From: Brachionus plicatilis
Lineage: Eukaryota > Rotifera > Eurotatoria > Ploima > Brachionidae
DNA length: 41,651 nt
Assembly: GCA_010279815.1 (NCBI GenBank)
Contig: QEOQ01000451.1
Coordinates: forward strand, 489,206-530,856
Reading direction: 5' to 3'
Shown one piece after another: positions 1-11,519 of the stretch. The notes below the pieces were generated by a model. It made no database searches. It had not been told where the DNA came from and saw only the letters and a program-made list of their open reading frames with translations. Every line of letters starts with the position of its first letter. The stretch's first letter is position 1. The position numbers and the translations under genes are program-made.

Positions 1-276
1 ATACATATATAAATGCAACCGTAACAAAACCTTCAGGTTGTCGAATTTTATCTTTTCCAAGGAATAGAAAAAAATTAAATTAATTAAAATAAGCTAAAAC
101 AAATAGAAACTTATTTTTCATTAGAAAAATGAAGTTTGTGTCTATTAAATTTAGTTTATAAGTTTTAAATTTTTCAAAACTGATAAAAATAATCCATCAG
201 CTACTTCTCGCATTCATTAGAATCGTTTAAAAGAATATAAAAAGAAAAAAAATAAATTTAGTCAAAATTTAAATAC

Positions 277-3200
277 TTTTTATGGGCGGTAAAAGAAGCT
301 TCGGCAAATGATTTGCCGATAAATCCTTGGAAAAATTTACTGTTTTCGGCTATTATTGAGTGAATTTCATTTCCGGCTAATCTTGAATAATGTTCATTCC
401 AATTATCCAGATCGTTTTCTTCCTTGGTATGGCTAAATTTTTCAAGACAATGAATTAATTTTAAGTAAACACAATTTTTAAGAGATTACGTATTAGTTGA
501 TTTGTGTAGTAAAAGAGTAATTAATGTTGAAATGCCAGGACAAAGACAATTATTGGCCAAAAGAGCGTATTTGAACTCGTCTTCACACACTAAATACTCA
601 GCAAATTTAATATTTATTTTATTTTCGGGCCTGAAAAGTTGCACAAATTGAGGTGTCTGTGGAGCGAAGTCTTTGATAGCCCATGAACGCAAAATACTAT
701 GTTGATCGGCAAGATCTTTATCTATACCTCTTGATGCCTTAAAATGTGAATCTATATAATTTCTTAATCAGATATTTTTAAGCAATTACTATAATAAAAA
801 CAGCTTTTGCCTGATGAACTCTGAAAATTTCAACTTAAGTTTTTGATTGTTTAAATTTTTTTTAAAATGCTTACTTGGCTCTTTCCAAATCATTGTCTCT
901 CAATGCTGATCCGTGAATATAAAAAACACGCTGTTTCCATAATGGTGTATGCAAAAGGCTACGTAGTTGGATATCAATCTCAGAAGATGACAAAAGTATG
1001 GTATGAATTGACTTTAAAAAAATGTAAGATATCAATAACGATGGTTCTTATGATAATCCTGTAGGTATTGGGTAGCAAAGAAAATCAAAATTTATATCCT
1101 CGCTCTGGAAATAAATACCTTTCATTCAATGCAGCTTTAGATAAATTAAATGGATATGTCTGCTACAGCATCACACTGTCACGAATCAGTGATGAGCTCA
1201 AATACTCTTTAAACTAACTAAGTAAATGGAAGTTAAAAAAAGAGAATGACTACGGAAAGTATTTTTTCTTTATGTAGCTAAGTCTTAGAACAGATGATCT
1301 TTATTAACAAAAAATTTCAGATTATTAATGATCTTGAAGAATAAACTATGAAAAGATACTTTGATAATTTTTGGCTTATTTTATTTTATTTACTTATTTG
1401 TTTATCTGTACCGAACTAATGCTCCTTTAGAATAAAAAAAAATATAACAAAAAAAATTATAAAAAAAAATATTAAAAGTTAAAAATGTTATGTTGAAATA
1501 GAGATCAAAAAAGTTACCATGAAAAAAAAGTTTAATTTAAAATTTTTAATATTGAAAGATTTTTATAGTTTCAATTACCTTTAATTTACTTCATTAATCC
1601 TTTAATAATAATATGTTCATTAATCCTTTAATAACAATGTAAAATCAAGCATTATAAATTAGACTTTTTTTCTTTATTTTAATTAATATTTTTTATTTTT
1701 CTTGTATATTTTTATTCTGAAGGAGCATTAGCTCGTTACAGATAAACAAATATAAAATAAATAATATAAAATAGTGAAAGCTTAACACTTATTTTCAACT
1801 ATTAAAAATTTCACAGATCAAATTAAGTGAGAAATTTGCAATATTTGAAGAATTCGAAACAGAATTTCAAAATTATTGCTAATGCAATTTCCACATATTC
1901 ACCAAAAATATTGCAATAATTTGGCATCAGATAGTTTTCTCACATGTAACGATTATAATTTCAAATTCCATTGAACTTGTATTAAGGGTTGTATTCTATA
2001 GAAAAACCTTGGTCATTTAAGCTTTGTGCAAGAAATTAAATTTTTTTCCAATTATTATTTTCATTTCAAATGAAATTTTTGACGCATATTTATCTTTTTC
2101 TAGCTTAATTATTATTTAGCAGATAAATTATTTTCTAGAAAGATAATTTAATTTTCAGATTATTATCTTTTTCAAGACATTGTTACGTAACGATATCTTC
2201 ACGTAGCATCTTCTTTAATAAAATCAATCTAGATAGAATAGAAGTCAAGAAAATTATTAATATAAAATTATACTATAAGACATCATTTAAATCTAATTAT
2301 ATATCACTGACATTTATTTAAATGAAATATCAATTGTCATTTATCAACTAAGATTTAAAATTTGCCGCAAGTTCTTCAATTTCTTCACCAGTTTTTTTGA
2401 TAAAACTGAAGCAGTGTTCTGGTCTTGATTTGCAAATGGTAAAGGGATTTTTATAAATGTATGAAACTTTTTTTCTGACAAAAAAATTCAGATTTAGATT
2501 CGATCACTATTGTTTGGTTTTTAATTGTTTTCAAAAACTCAGATTTTTTAAATTTTCAAAATTAATCTCAATTTTGCTGACTCTTTGATTCGATTACATT
2601 TTATAGAAATATTTTGTTTATTGAAATTAAAAGTAAAATTTTTATTATTTAGTAGCGTCAAATATTTGAAAAAATTTGAAACTGTGGTCGATTAATTAGT
2701 TTGATTTTTCTCTTGATATAACCTAGTAATTTAAAGTTTTTTTAATACAAATAATTCTGTAATTTAAATGCCTTTTTTTGAATTACATAAAATGCTTAAA
2801 ACTATTTTAAGATTTCTTTCCTAGCATATGCAAAGATTAGCGTCAATAAACGACTCAATTTACGGAAATTGAGTACAAATCTTTTTAATCAATATAATTT
2901 ACCTGATTTTTTCTGTGAGCGTAGAATTCGTTCAAAAAGTCAAATATCAAGTCGTACTGTAAAGCTGTTGAACATACTACAATGTGTCTTTCATGAGCGG
3001 CTCGATGATTACCTATTTGTTAAATAATGAAAAATTAAGATAAAACCACAAGTCAATGGATATTCGGTCATAATTAAATATCCAGATTTGTCGGATTTTA
3101 TATTTTTTTAGTTACTATATGATGCTCCAAGATTTTGTCTCTCGAACCAAAGAGAAGCTAGATGCTCTAACTTAAATTTTTTGTTAAAAAAAAATATTTT

Positions 3201-4404
3201 TTTAGCTTTCATTTTACTTGAGTTGGTACCACAACTAATGCAACAATGATCATTAGGCCCATAAAAAGTTTAGCTGGCCAAGCACTTGGAGTTATGTCAC
3301 CTAATTGTTTAAATGAATAAAATCATATTCAGACATATTTTATTTTATTTTTACCATATCCAACAGTGCTTGATAGTTAAAATTAATTTTATTATTAGTT
3401 TAATTAAGTTTTAAATTTACCTGAAAGTTATTATGATGTAGTAGAGCGAGTCAAAAAGCGAGATAGCCTTCTTAGGATTAGCTCGTTGCAAATGATGAAA
3501 ACCACAAGAGCTAAAATTACAGGCATTTGAAAATAATTTAAGACAAATTGTTTTTTGTACCTTGTAAAAATTAAACAAGAAAATAATGTTCCCAAAGATA
3601 TGAGATGTTGCCCAATAACTGAATTATGGTGTTTTATATTAATATTGTTAAAGTCTCTCTGCAAAAATAAAATTAAATTTTGATAAAATTTTAATAAAAT
3701 TCTTTACGAAGATATAATTCAGGAGACGCTTTAATAGCCAACAATTTAGAAAAACAGGTATATAGATACCTTTGGCTCTTGGTACACAAAACTTTTCAAA
3801 ATAATTAACAATTTATTTTATTCATGTAAATTGAATGAATACTTCAATTATCCAAGGAATTGTGGTTATAAGCTCAATAAACAAAAATATATCTTTAATT
3901 CGGTCAAGAAAATTTCCCTTAAAAAAAATTGTAATTTTAATCAAATTTTTTTGTTAAATAAAGCTACATTATAACATAAATAAAAGTAGAAAATAGTTTC
4001 ACATAAGCCGTAAATTGCTATAGCTAGTTGTATATTTCGAATAATAGGATCACGTTTAACAAAAAAAATATTGTTCCAATCAATTGTATTTGAATCGGAC
4101 AGGCTGGATGGGTCGGTTAAATTTTGGTCAAAAAATTCAAATGATGGAATTGGATTGCTGAAAAAAGAACTTATCAAAATTTAAATTTAAAGTTAACAAT
4201 TAAAAAAAACCTAATTAATTTATAGCTTGTAAGGAAAGTGTAATCGGGAGCATTTGGGTCCATAACTACTTCCAAAACATACAAAACACATGCCAGCACC
4301 TTCAGTATTAGGTTAAAAATACGAAATTTAATGGCCTTGCTGTGATCCTTGATGAACCAAATTTCCAACTTTTCCTTGAATGTTTTATCCGATGCATATC
4401 TCAG
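277..4404 (-). CDS. KCNT (slo2): Slo2/KCNT sodium-activated potassium channel, partial (S1 to RCK1)
   Basis: High-conductance K+ channel of the plasma membrane, normally opened by intracellular Na+. Exons placed by hand: 4211-4404, 3968-4157, 3843-3917, 3708-3791, 3561-3658, 3421-3510, 3355-3368, 3218-3300, 3116-3170, 2903-3012, 875-1011, 790-820, 490-737, 277-432 (1565 nt, about 521 residues, phases all agree). In order: [12 protein letters not shown] before S1; S1-S3; S4 with [14 protein letters not shown], poor in charge as in Slo2; S5; pore with TVGYGDITP; S6; then RCK1 with [33 protein letters not shown] and WAIKDFAP. These blocks match my memory of KCNT1/2 closely. Most introns are 50-60 nt; one of 1891 nt holds an inverted repeat. 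The next exon (the KKYGVCLIG region of human KCNT) was not found before the left edge, so RCK2 and the C-terminus are outside. The first exon may instead begin at an ATG at 4425, directly after in-frame stops. The true N-terminal exon is unresolved. Confidence 0.93.
1396..1752. repeat. Inverted-repeat (MITE-like) element in the large Slo2 intron
   Basis: Left arm 1396-1437 and right arm 1709-1752 are inverted copies of about 44 bp with a few mismatches. The shared core is GTTTATCTGTA...CTAATGCTCCTT(T/C)AGAATAAAA. Weaker AT-rich similarity continues outward for perhaps 15 bp. The interior is A-rich on the left and carries a two-copy direct repeat at 1590-1639 (TTCATTAATCCTTTAATAA). No coding capacity and no clear target duplication were seen, so this could be a non-autonomous transposon or simply a large hairpin. 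Confidence 0.6.
3355..3368 (-). other. 14-nt micro-exon encoding the K+ selectivity filter
   Basis: The upstream exon ends ACTTTCAG before GTAAAT and reading through gives an immediate stop (AGG TAA). The next coding match is CACTGTTGGATATG, bounded by CAAG on its 5' side and GTAAAA on its 3' side, and the following exon begins GTGACATAACTCC after ATTAG. Phases 2 to 1 fit exactly, giving S-TVGYG-D. The flanking introns are 52 and 54 nt. No other reading of the region supplies the filter. Confidence 0.88.
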
Positions 4405-4425
4405 CTTTTGACAGTGTATTCTCAT

Positions 4426-7400
4426 TTATTATCAAGTTGAATGCAAAGCATCAAATTTATTTCAGACCCACAATTAAGATACAAAAACACGAGTCAATTT
4501 TTTTTTCACTAAATAAAAAGGAGAAATGTAACTTTATTTTCTTAATAATTGATATGAATTTTAGATTTAGCTTGCTTTGCATAACAAAGCAAGTCGAAGC
4601 TGATTCGTATTCTTCATCTTTTTTGTTTCCTCAATAGCTATCTTCATTATAATTTCAGCAGTATCTAGATGAGCTAAAAATTATTGTATAACTTTTTCAA
4701 ATGGAATACGAAGATAAGCTCTCGTATCTTTTAGTATTGAATTCGATGCTTTTTATCTCTACTAAAGCTAGCTTAAAAACATATTGTTTGTAATCAAGTA
4801 TGCTTTTTTTGTAGAAGAACTGAATAATTTTAAGAAACGATTAAAATTTGATGAATAGTTTGGAAAAAATTAGTGCTATGAGACTATCAATATTTGATTT
4901 TAGATGATGGAATTAGGCATTGCATGAAACAAATTTAATATGTTAAAAAAACGTGGTAATTAATTACAAAAATTGGTTTCAAGTGCTCAAAGAAATAATT
5001 AGTTAAAAGATTGATGAAAAAAGAGAATACACCGTAAAAATTTTTTTTTTCTTAATTACAAATTTTAAAGACTACTTTTTAAAATCAAAAGTTTTAGATA
5101 TGAAATAAAATTAATAAAAGGAATGAAAAAATTTAATAAGCATTAGCAAAAAAGACTTTTAATTTAGTTTATGATCTTTCTTTTCAAAATCAGATTTTAC
5201 TAAGAATGCTTGAAATTAATCACAATAGTTCCAAATTGGCTGTTTTTATTAGAATCCTGAAAAAAAAATTCTGATAAATAATTCTAAATAACAAAGACAT
5301 TGATAATTTGATTATAAATTTATATACTGAAAATATATATTTGTGCTAAGTTCGTGTCTATCTAAACGCTATTTGGCCGGAATAATGTGTGAACCATTTT
5401 TCCTCTTTACTTGCTTTTATCAACGAGTTAGAAAAAATTCGATATTAAATACGAAAAACAATCACGCTATAAAATCAAAAAAAAACATTCAGCTTTAAAA
5501 TGTTCATTTTCACAGACTTAAAGGCGGTGTAAATTTCTGAAATTTACACTTTTAAATCGTTTAAAATTGATTTATTCTTTTAATTTTTCCTTTTTAACAA
5601 AAAAAATTTCGTTTTAAAAAATTTTTATTAAAAATAAAAACCGATCTCGCATTCAATTCAATATCCTTAAGTAAAAAAATATGTCAGAAAAAATTAAATA
5701 TACAGGTTTCTTTAAATTTAGTCTAAAATTTATTTAATAAAAAAATCAAAATGTTGAATTTCAATTTTTCTTTTTGTAATCTTATATATTAAATTTTTTT
5801 GATGTTTTTCTTCTAAATAATGCCTTATTTTTTCATTATTGCTCTAAAAGATTGATGAGCGTTTTGAATAAATTTTCAAAACCAAATTTAATATTTATGC
5901 CAGCAATGGTAATGAAAAAATGATAAATTGTTTTACAAAGAGTGAGATCCTTTATGTTTCGCTCATTTTATTTGAGTCACATTTGAAAAACTTTATAATT
6001 ATGATTAATAGTTTATATCGAAATAAAAAGATTAGAACAACAGATTATAAAGATGCAATTAGTTAATTTTTTGTTAAGAGCACTATTTTGAAATTTTCTT
6101 CGATCAAATTATTCATTTAAATAAAATCTGATTTTACTTTATTTAGAAAATTATTAGAAAACGATTTATTTTATTATTTAAAATTTTTAAAGATCAAATT
6201 TAATGAAAATTGACTTTTAATTAAAAAATCCTGAAAACCTTATTTAACTTAGTAAGCATACCATAGCTCATTTAAGATCGAAAATATTTTTGTCAAAAAA
6301 TTCAATTCTTGTTGGCAAATGAGAATAATTTTTTAGAAATAAGGAAATAAATAAATTATTAATTATCATCAATAAATATTTGTAGGAAATAAAATAAAAC
6401 TGACAAATAACTTAATAGTCAGATATTTAACTAGATGAAATTAGAAGCTGCTTTTGTTATATTGATACAAAAAAAACTTTGATATTCATAAAAAGTTCTA
6501 CTGTTTAAATATAGAACACATTTTTAGATAAAATCGAAACGAATATGATTCCAAACTTAAACAAACAGCCAAGCTTTGATCGATTCATAATCCAACTCTG
6601 AGCTTTCATTAAATTGTTTGAATAAAAATAAACATACTCTATGCTAAAAACATATGCATCAGAGATGAGAAAAATCATTAGCTTTCTCTAACCGATCAAT
6701 TTGAGGCATATTATTTACTACTCAAGGTTCTGTTTGGCTTAAGATTTGCTACCAATTTTTGTTTGAGTCATAAAAATATGATATTAAAAATTGTATGTTC
6801 CAAAAATAAGTTCATTTTTTTAAAATTAATTCTCACTTGTAATTATTATATCACATGCAATCAAAAAATTTTAATTGAGTAATTTTAGTTAAGAAGCATA
6901 TAAGTATCGGATGCAGAAAAAAAAAATTTTACTTAAATTTAAGTGTGATACATTATTTAAGAATTCGTCGCGCTAAATCCCAATTTCGATATTTGCGCTT
7001 TGAAAGTTCCTTGAAATAGAGAAAATCAATTTTAACCAAAATTTTGATTACTAAAATAAACTGAAACAACAAGTTTTCCAGTTTTAATTAATAACCATAA
7101 TGAGCAAATAAACACACACATATATACAAAATTATATAATTCAACACTGGAATAATCTGTAATCTTGGATAAATACATCTAATCGAATAAATCGAATCGA
7201 GGATTTGAAAAAAAAGATTACTGTGATTTTATCCAAATCCTGTTTATCAGAATTTTCTCAAAATAACGAAAAACATGTCTTTTATCATTTTCACCTTTAT
7301 GGTTGTATTTGCAGTTAGAAAATTAAAAAAAAAACAAATAAATTCAATATTAAAAATTAATTAGATTCTTTTAAACCATTTTAAATTATTAAACACAAAA

Positions 7401-8650
7401 ATACATAGATTTAATAAATTATTCAAGAGTTTTTACAATTTTTATTAAATTTCAAAATTCTCTTAAGGACTAAAAAACGAAAATATTATATAATTACATG
7501 AGAAATAGACGAAATAATTGCGTAGAATTGTTCGAATTGAGTTTCTTTCTTGAACTTGACGCGATCACTAATTCGAATTTATTTTTACACATTAAACTTA
7601 ATGAACAAATATCCAAAAAAACATTCAATTATTAAACTGTATTAATATTATATATCAAATGTCTTTGATTCTTAATTTCTAATTAAAAAATAAATTAACA
7701 TTGATGAATCGAAGATTAATTTGTGGACAATTTAATTTTTTTATAGAACAATTCGATTTTGGGGAAAAAAAAATTTGTTTCATACACTTTCAATTAAATT
7801 TTTTATTCCAAACCTTTATGTGATTGATATTTCCTTCTGTTTTAGTTTTTAAGTTATTTACTTTAGGTTTTTGACATCAGCTTTAATCAGTTTTCCGTAA
7901 TTTACCAAAATTTAATTTCAAAAAATTAGTAATTTTATATGATATTTTGCTGTGTTTTTTTTTTAAAGTATATAAATCTAAACAATTATGGAATATTTTT
8001 ATTGATTTTATTAAATCTAAAAATCAGTAATATAAAGGAATTTTTAAATTTCATTATCATTTTTTATTTTCTTGAAAAATTAAGGGTTTAAACTAAGAAA
8101 TAAAAAAACCACTTTAAATATTTTATAACAAAAATTTATACGAAAAAAAATTGTTCTAGGAATTTAATATATAATTGTTTAATATTTGAAATTAATATCC
8201 CAAAAGAATCTTAAAAATCAGGCTATTAGTCCACCATTTGATTATATCATTAATTAATGCTTTTTGAAATTTTAATCTATCCTTAGATATTTTATTATCC
8301 TTGATATATGACTACAAAATGAACTTTTCAAATTAAATTTGAAAAATTTTCTTAAGAAATTAATTTACATGGATAAAATTTTTGCTTATATTGGTAGCTA
8401 ATGATTATTGATACGATTTTATTTTATTCTAGCTTTTCATTTTTTGGAATGTGGTAACTAGTTATTTTTTTACTCGATATCAAATGATTAACCTAAGAAA
8501 AATTTGACTTATCATCATACTTTTTCCAAACTATTAGTTAAAAAAACATGGCGACAAAAACTTAATTATAAAAACATTTTAAATGAAATATAGACGAGTT
8601 TTTGTTTTAATATATTTGCACTAGAAAAAAAATCCTAAATAATCAAAAAT
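4426..8650. other. Intergenic or 5' intronic AT-rich DNA with no gene seen
   Basis: This stretch lies upstream of the first Slo2 exon that could be placed. It should contain the Slo2 promoter or a large first intron, because the channel's N-terminal cytoplasmic exon is still missing. I read both strands for conserved blocks and found none. Poly-A/T runs and short AT-rich repeats dominate. A minus-strand stretch around 4560-4640 with a DEEYE-type acidic string was considered as the N-terminal exon, but no splice-compatible join was found. Confidence 0.5.
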
Positions 8651-8763
8651 TTATAATGTCTGTTGTGTAAAATTTTCCAATTCAGTTTCAATGATGGTAT
8701 TGAGTTCTTTAATGATACGATTGACATCACTAATGCAGAAATTTGATACAAAGAAGACTTTGA
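8651..8763 (-). CDS. Possible terminal exon of an unidentified gene
   Basis: A minus-strand open stretch runs from a plausible acceptor (GCTTAG before 8763) to a TAA stop at 8651-8653. It encodes about 37 residues including SDVNRIIKELNTIIETELE. Base composition is less AT-biased than its surroundings and the predicted helix is amphipathic, which is why it stands out. The pattern faintly resembles the C-terminal end of PLP-dependent decarboxylases, but that is only an impression. No upstream exon could be joined with confidence, so it may be chance or a gene remnant. Confidence 0.25.
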
Positions 8764-9079
8764 CTAAGCATAATTATTTAAATTTCATCGTATTCAGACA
8801 GTAACCATTTTTACTTCCTTTTAAAAAAAATTCTATGACCATTGATTGGATTTGAAAATAAGGCTATCAAAAAAATTACACATATTAGTCAAAAAGATTA
8901 CACTAAAAAAAGAGGTTGATATAAACGGCCAGCTCTGTTAGATCATTTGCAGTATTGAGAAATTAAAAAAAAAACAATGGCAGAATAAAGAATTAATAAA
9001 CAATTCAGCTTTTTTATTTTAAAGTTTGCTCAAGCACCTGCCTGGTTCAAATATCATTCAGGTATCATTATCATCATTC

Positions 9080-9259
9080 CTAGGATTGTGAGCCTGATAT
9101 TGGCTTAATCAAAGAGATAAGTTTAAAATAGTTAGTTTTCAAAAGATAAGAATTATACTTAAAATTTTGATTGTAAATACCCTCATTTAATGTTATCAAA
9201 CAAATGGGTTCAACCAGTTTTAATGGATCGTTGTAAATTGGAAAGTTGGTTATACAGTA
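9080..9259 (-). CDS. Possible small exon pair ending in a stop, unidentified
   Basis: A candidate exon at 9181-9259 follows TTTTGCAG and encodes a stretch beginning YCITNFPIYNDPLKL. It ends before GTATTT. A second piece, 9080-9093 after ATATCAG, would add GSQS and a TAG stop in phase. The splice signals are good but the coding evidence is short and no family was recognised. It could belong with the 8651-8763 candidate, which lies further along the same strand, or be a chance open frame. Confidence 0.18.
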   Translation of the reverse strand, partial: YCITNFPIYNDPLKLVEPICLITLNEGIYNQNFKYNSYLLKTNYFKLISLIKPISGSQS

Positions 9260-11443
9260 CTGCAAAATTTACTGGTTTCTTAAAATTTCTTTCTTGTAAT
9301 AATTAAAAAATTTGTTCTAAAACTTATTTAATATAAAAAAATTGAAATGAAGAATATCTCTTTGAAATCTTATATCTTAAATTTTTAAATAGGTAAATTA
9401 ACAAAATTTTATCATAAATCAAGTAAAATATGGTACAATAAACAAATTTTGTTTTAGGTGAAATATCGATTTGCTAAATTTGGATTATTTTGAAAGATTT
9501 GTTAAAAAAAATAATTAACTATTATTATCTATTGATTATAATTATAACTAAAATTAACGTAAATTTGGGTAAAAAAAACTAAAAAGATTTCATTTATTTT
9601 AGTTATTCACAACTATATTTTTTATAGACTAAAAATAAAATAAAATTTTAAAGAAATTGAATTTTTTTCGACAAAAATTGATAATTTTTTTACTAAATAT
9701 ATCAAATTTAGCATATAGATATTTCACTTAAACTGTTTTTTATTTTAAAATATTTTACGTAAAAAAGGTAAATTTATTGTATCGGAGTAGCACTATATGT
9801 GAATTAATTTTGAAAGAAAGTTAATAAAATTCAAATATTCTAGTCTTCATGATCACTAAATTGAGATTAATCAATGCAAAAAAAGAAATTTTTATATCAC
9901 CCTAATTTATATTTAAACACCTCTTATTGCGGTATAGAAGATCAACTAGATCAAATAATGTCTATTAATGCTGAAAAATAAACTCGAAAAGGAGATGAGT
10001 CCCTCCCTATTATCCTGGTGGGAAGCATAGGAAAAATTGCTACCCAACCTAATCTCACTAAATATACATGACTTTAGGCTGACAGAAATTAATAAAAGTT
10101 AATTTGTTTTTTTATTAAATCAATTAATTGAACCCAAGTTAAATTTAAATTTTTCAAATATGTTTTTATTGTGAATGTTTTTAATATTTTAAACTTCTTT
10201 TGTAAGATTTTTATTATTTTTTTGTTTAAAGATTCATATACAATCAATAAATTTTTATTAAATCCAATAAATTTGTTTTTTAGTATTAAATCCTAAAAAT
10301 TATAAGTAAAATAATTTTTTACAAAGAGCTCTCTAGCTTAATTATAGAATTGGAATGTTTCATTGACAGAAGGTATCAAAAAAAATTCTTTTTCTTATTA
10401 TACTTTATTTTTGATTATCTTTTATTTACTTTTTGTAGAACATTAATGTTATTATTATTCTCCTGATAAAGATTGATTTTATTAAATAAATAAATATCAA
10501 TAAATGGATTGAACTCTATGGCCATGCATAATATTAAGTCTATCCGGACAGTCGTTACATGATCTTTTATAAGCTTTAGTTTCTTTTTCAGAGAATGCAA
10601 ATTTTGTTTTTAAGGTTCTAACGATTTTTGGCCTTTCAATCACTCTCAAAGCACTCCAATAGTTTTGATTGCCTGACAACTTCTGATTTTGGTAAATCTT
10701 GATTGTTCTTTTCAAAGTTGTTCAAATATTTTTGAATAGTGTTATAGTTTTTTTTAAGATATTTCCGAAAAATCAGCTTTTATAAACAATTTTTTTTATT
10801 TTAAAGCTACGATCAGTTTTATTTCAAATTCACAAAAAAAATTGAGAAAGACCTAGTCCAATCATTCAGCTATTCAGATTTAATTTTTGTGAGATTTTTT
10901 TAAATTTATATTTATTATAATAATAATAATTAAATCATTTAAGAACAAATTATATAATCATTTGTCAATCAAATTTTAAACCAAAAAATGATCAGTTTTT
11001 GATCTGTGTTGAAATTTTAGTATGAAAAACAAAAAATTTTTTTTTATTATTTATTTTATTAAAATAAATTTTTCGATTATATTCCTTGCTTTTTAAACTG
11101 TTGGAAAATTTTAACATTTTTTAGATAAATAATAGTATTTAGAAGGCTTCGAATTTTGCGATAATAAATAAAACAGTTAGATTCAAGAGATGTTTAGTAC
11201 TTTTTTTATAAAAAAGTGAACCGATATAAAAAAGATTAAAAATTTCAAAAAATTATAACCAAACGATTCAGTATATAAATGATTCTCACCGAATAAGAAC
11301 GAAATGAAAGAAAATCGAAGCAAAGTATCAAAAATTGTTTGTTATTTTTGATTGCCACACATTTCAGAATATAATCAAGAAAATTTATTTTTAAAAATTT
11401 TAAAAAAAATTAGTCTCTTAAATAAATAAATAAATAAATGTTT
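9260..11443. other. Intergenic stretch with only coding-like scraps
   Basis: Two less AT-biased islands interrupt otherwise plain AT-rich sequence. At about 9918-10070 the plus strand reads through a coding-like frame with a single internal TAA (pieces include IEDQLDQIMSINAEK and LPIILVGSIGKIATQP). At about 10497-10740 the minus strand has a 72-codon frame containing KRSCNDCPDRLNIMHGH, and a second frame over the same bases also looks coding-like before hitting stops. Neither was recognised. Both are best read as eroded gene or transposon fragments. A (TAA)n run lies near 10918-10935 and an (AAAT)n run near 11421-11438. Confidence 0.35.
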
Positions 11444-11449
11444 TTTATT
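11444..11449 (-). terminator. Putative polyadenylation signal (AATAAA)
   Basis: The minus strand reads AATAAA about 71 nt downstream of the TAG stop of the J/TPR/RRM/CCCH gene. In DNA this AT-rich the hexamer occurs often by chance, so only its position supports it. Confidence 0.4.
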
Positions 11450-11519
11450 TTTTAAATAAATAAGCTCGCTTTTTGTTTTAAGTCACTAGTTTTTTTGTTA
11501 GATTAACATTTACTTTAGT

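Noticed and set aside
181..240. Next Slo2 exon (ILLND-like string)
   Set aside because: Resembles the ILLNPG motif only weakly, hits a stop quickly and cannot be spliced in phase from 277.
4560..4680. N-terminal Slo2 exon with an acidic string
   Set aside because: No in-phase donor/acceptor pair joins it to the TFKEKL exon, and similarity to KCNT N-termini is too weak.
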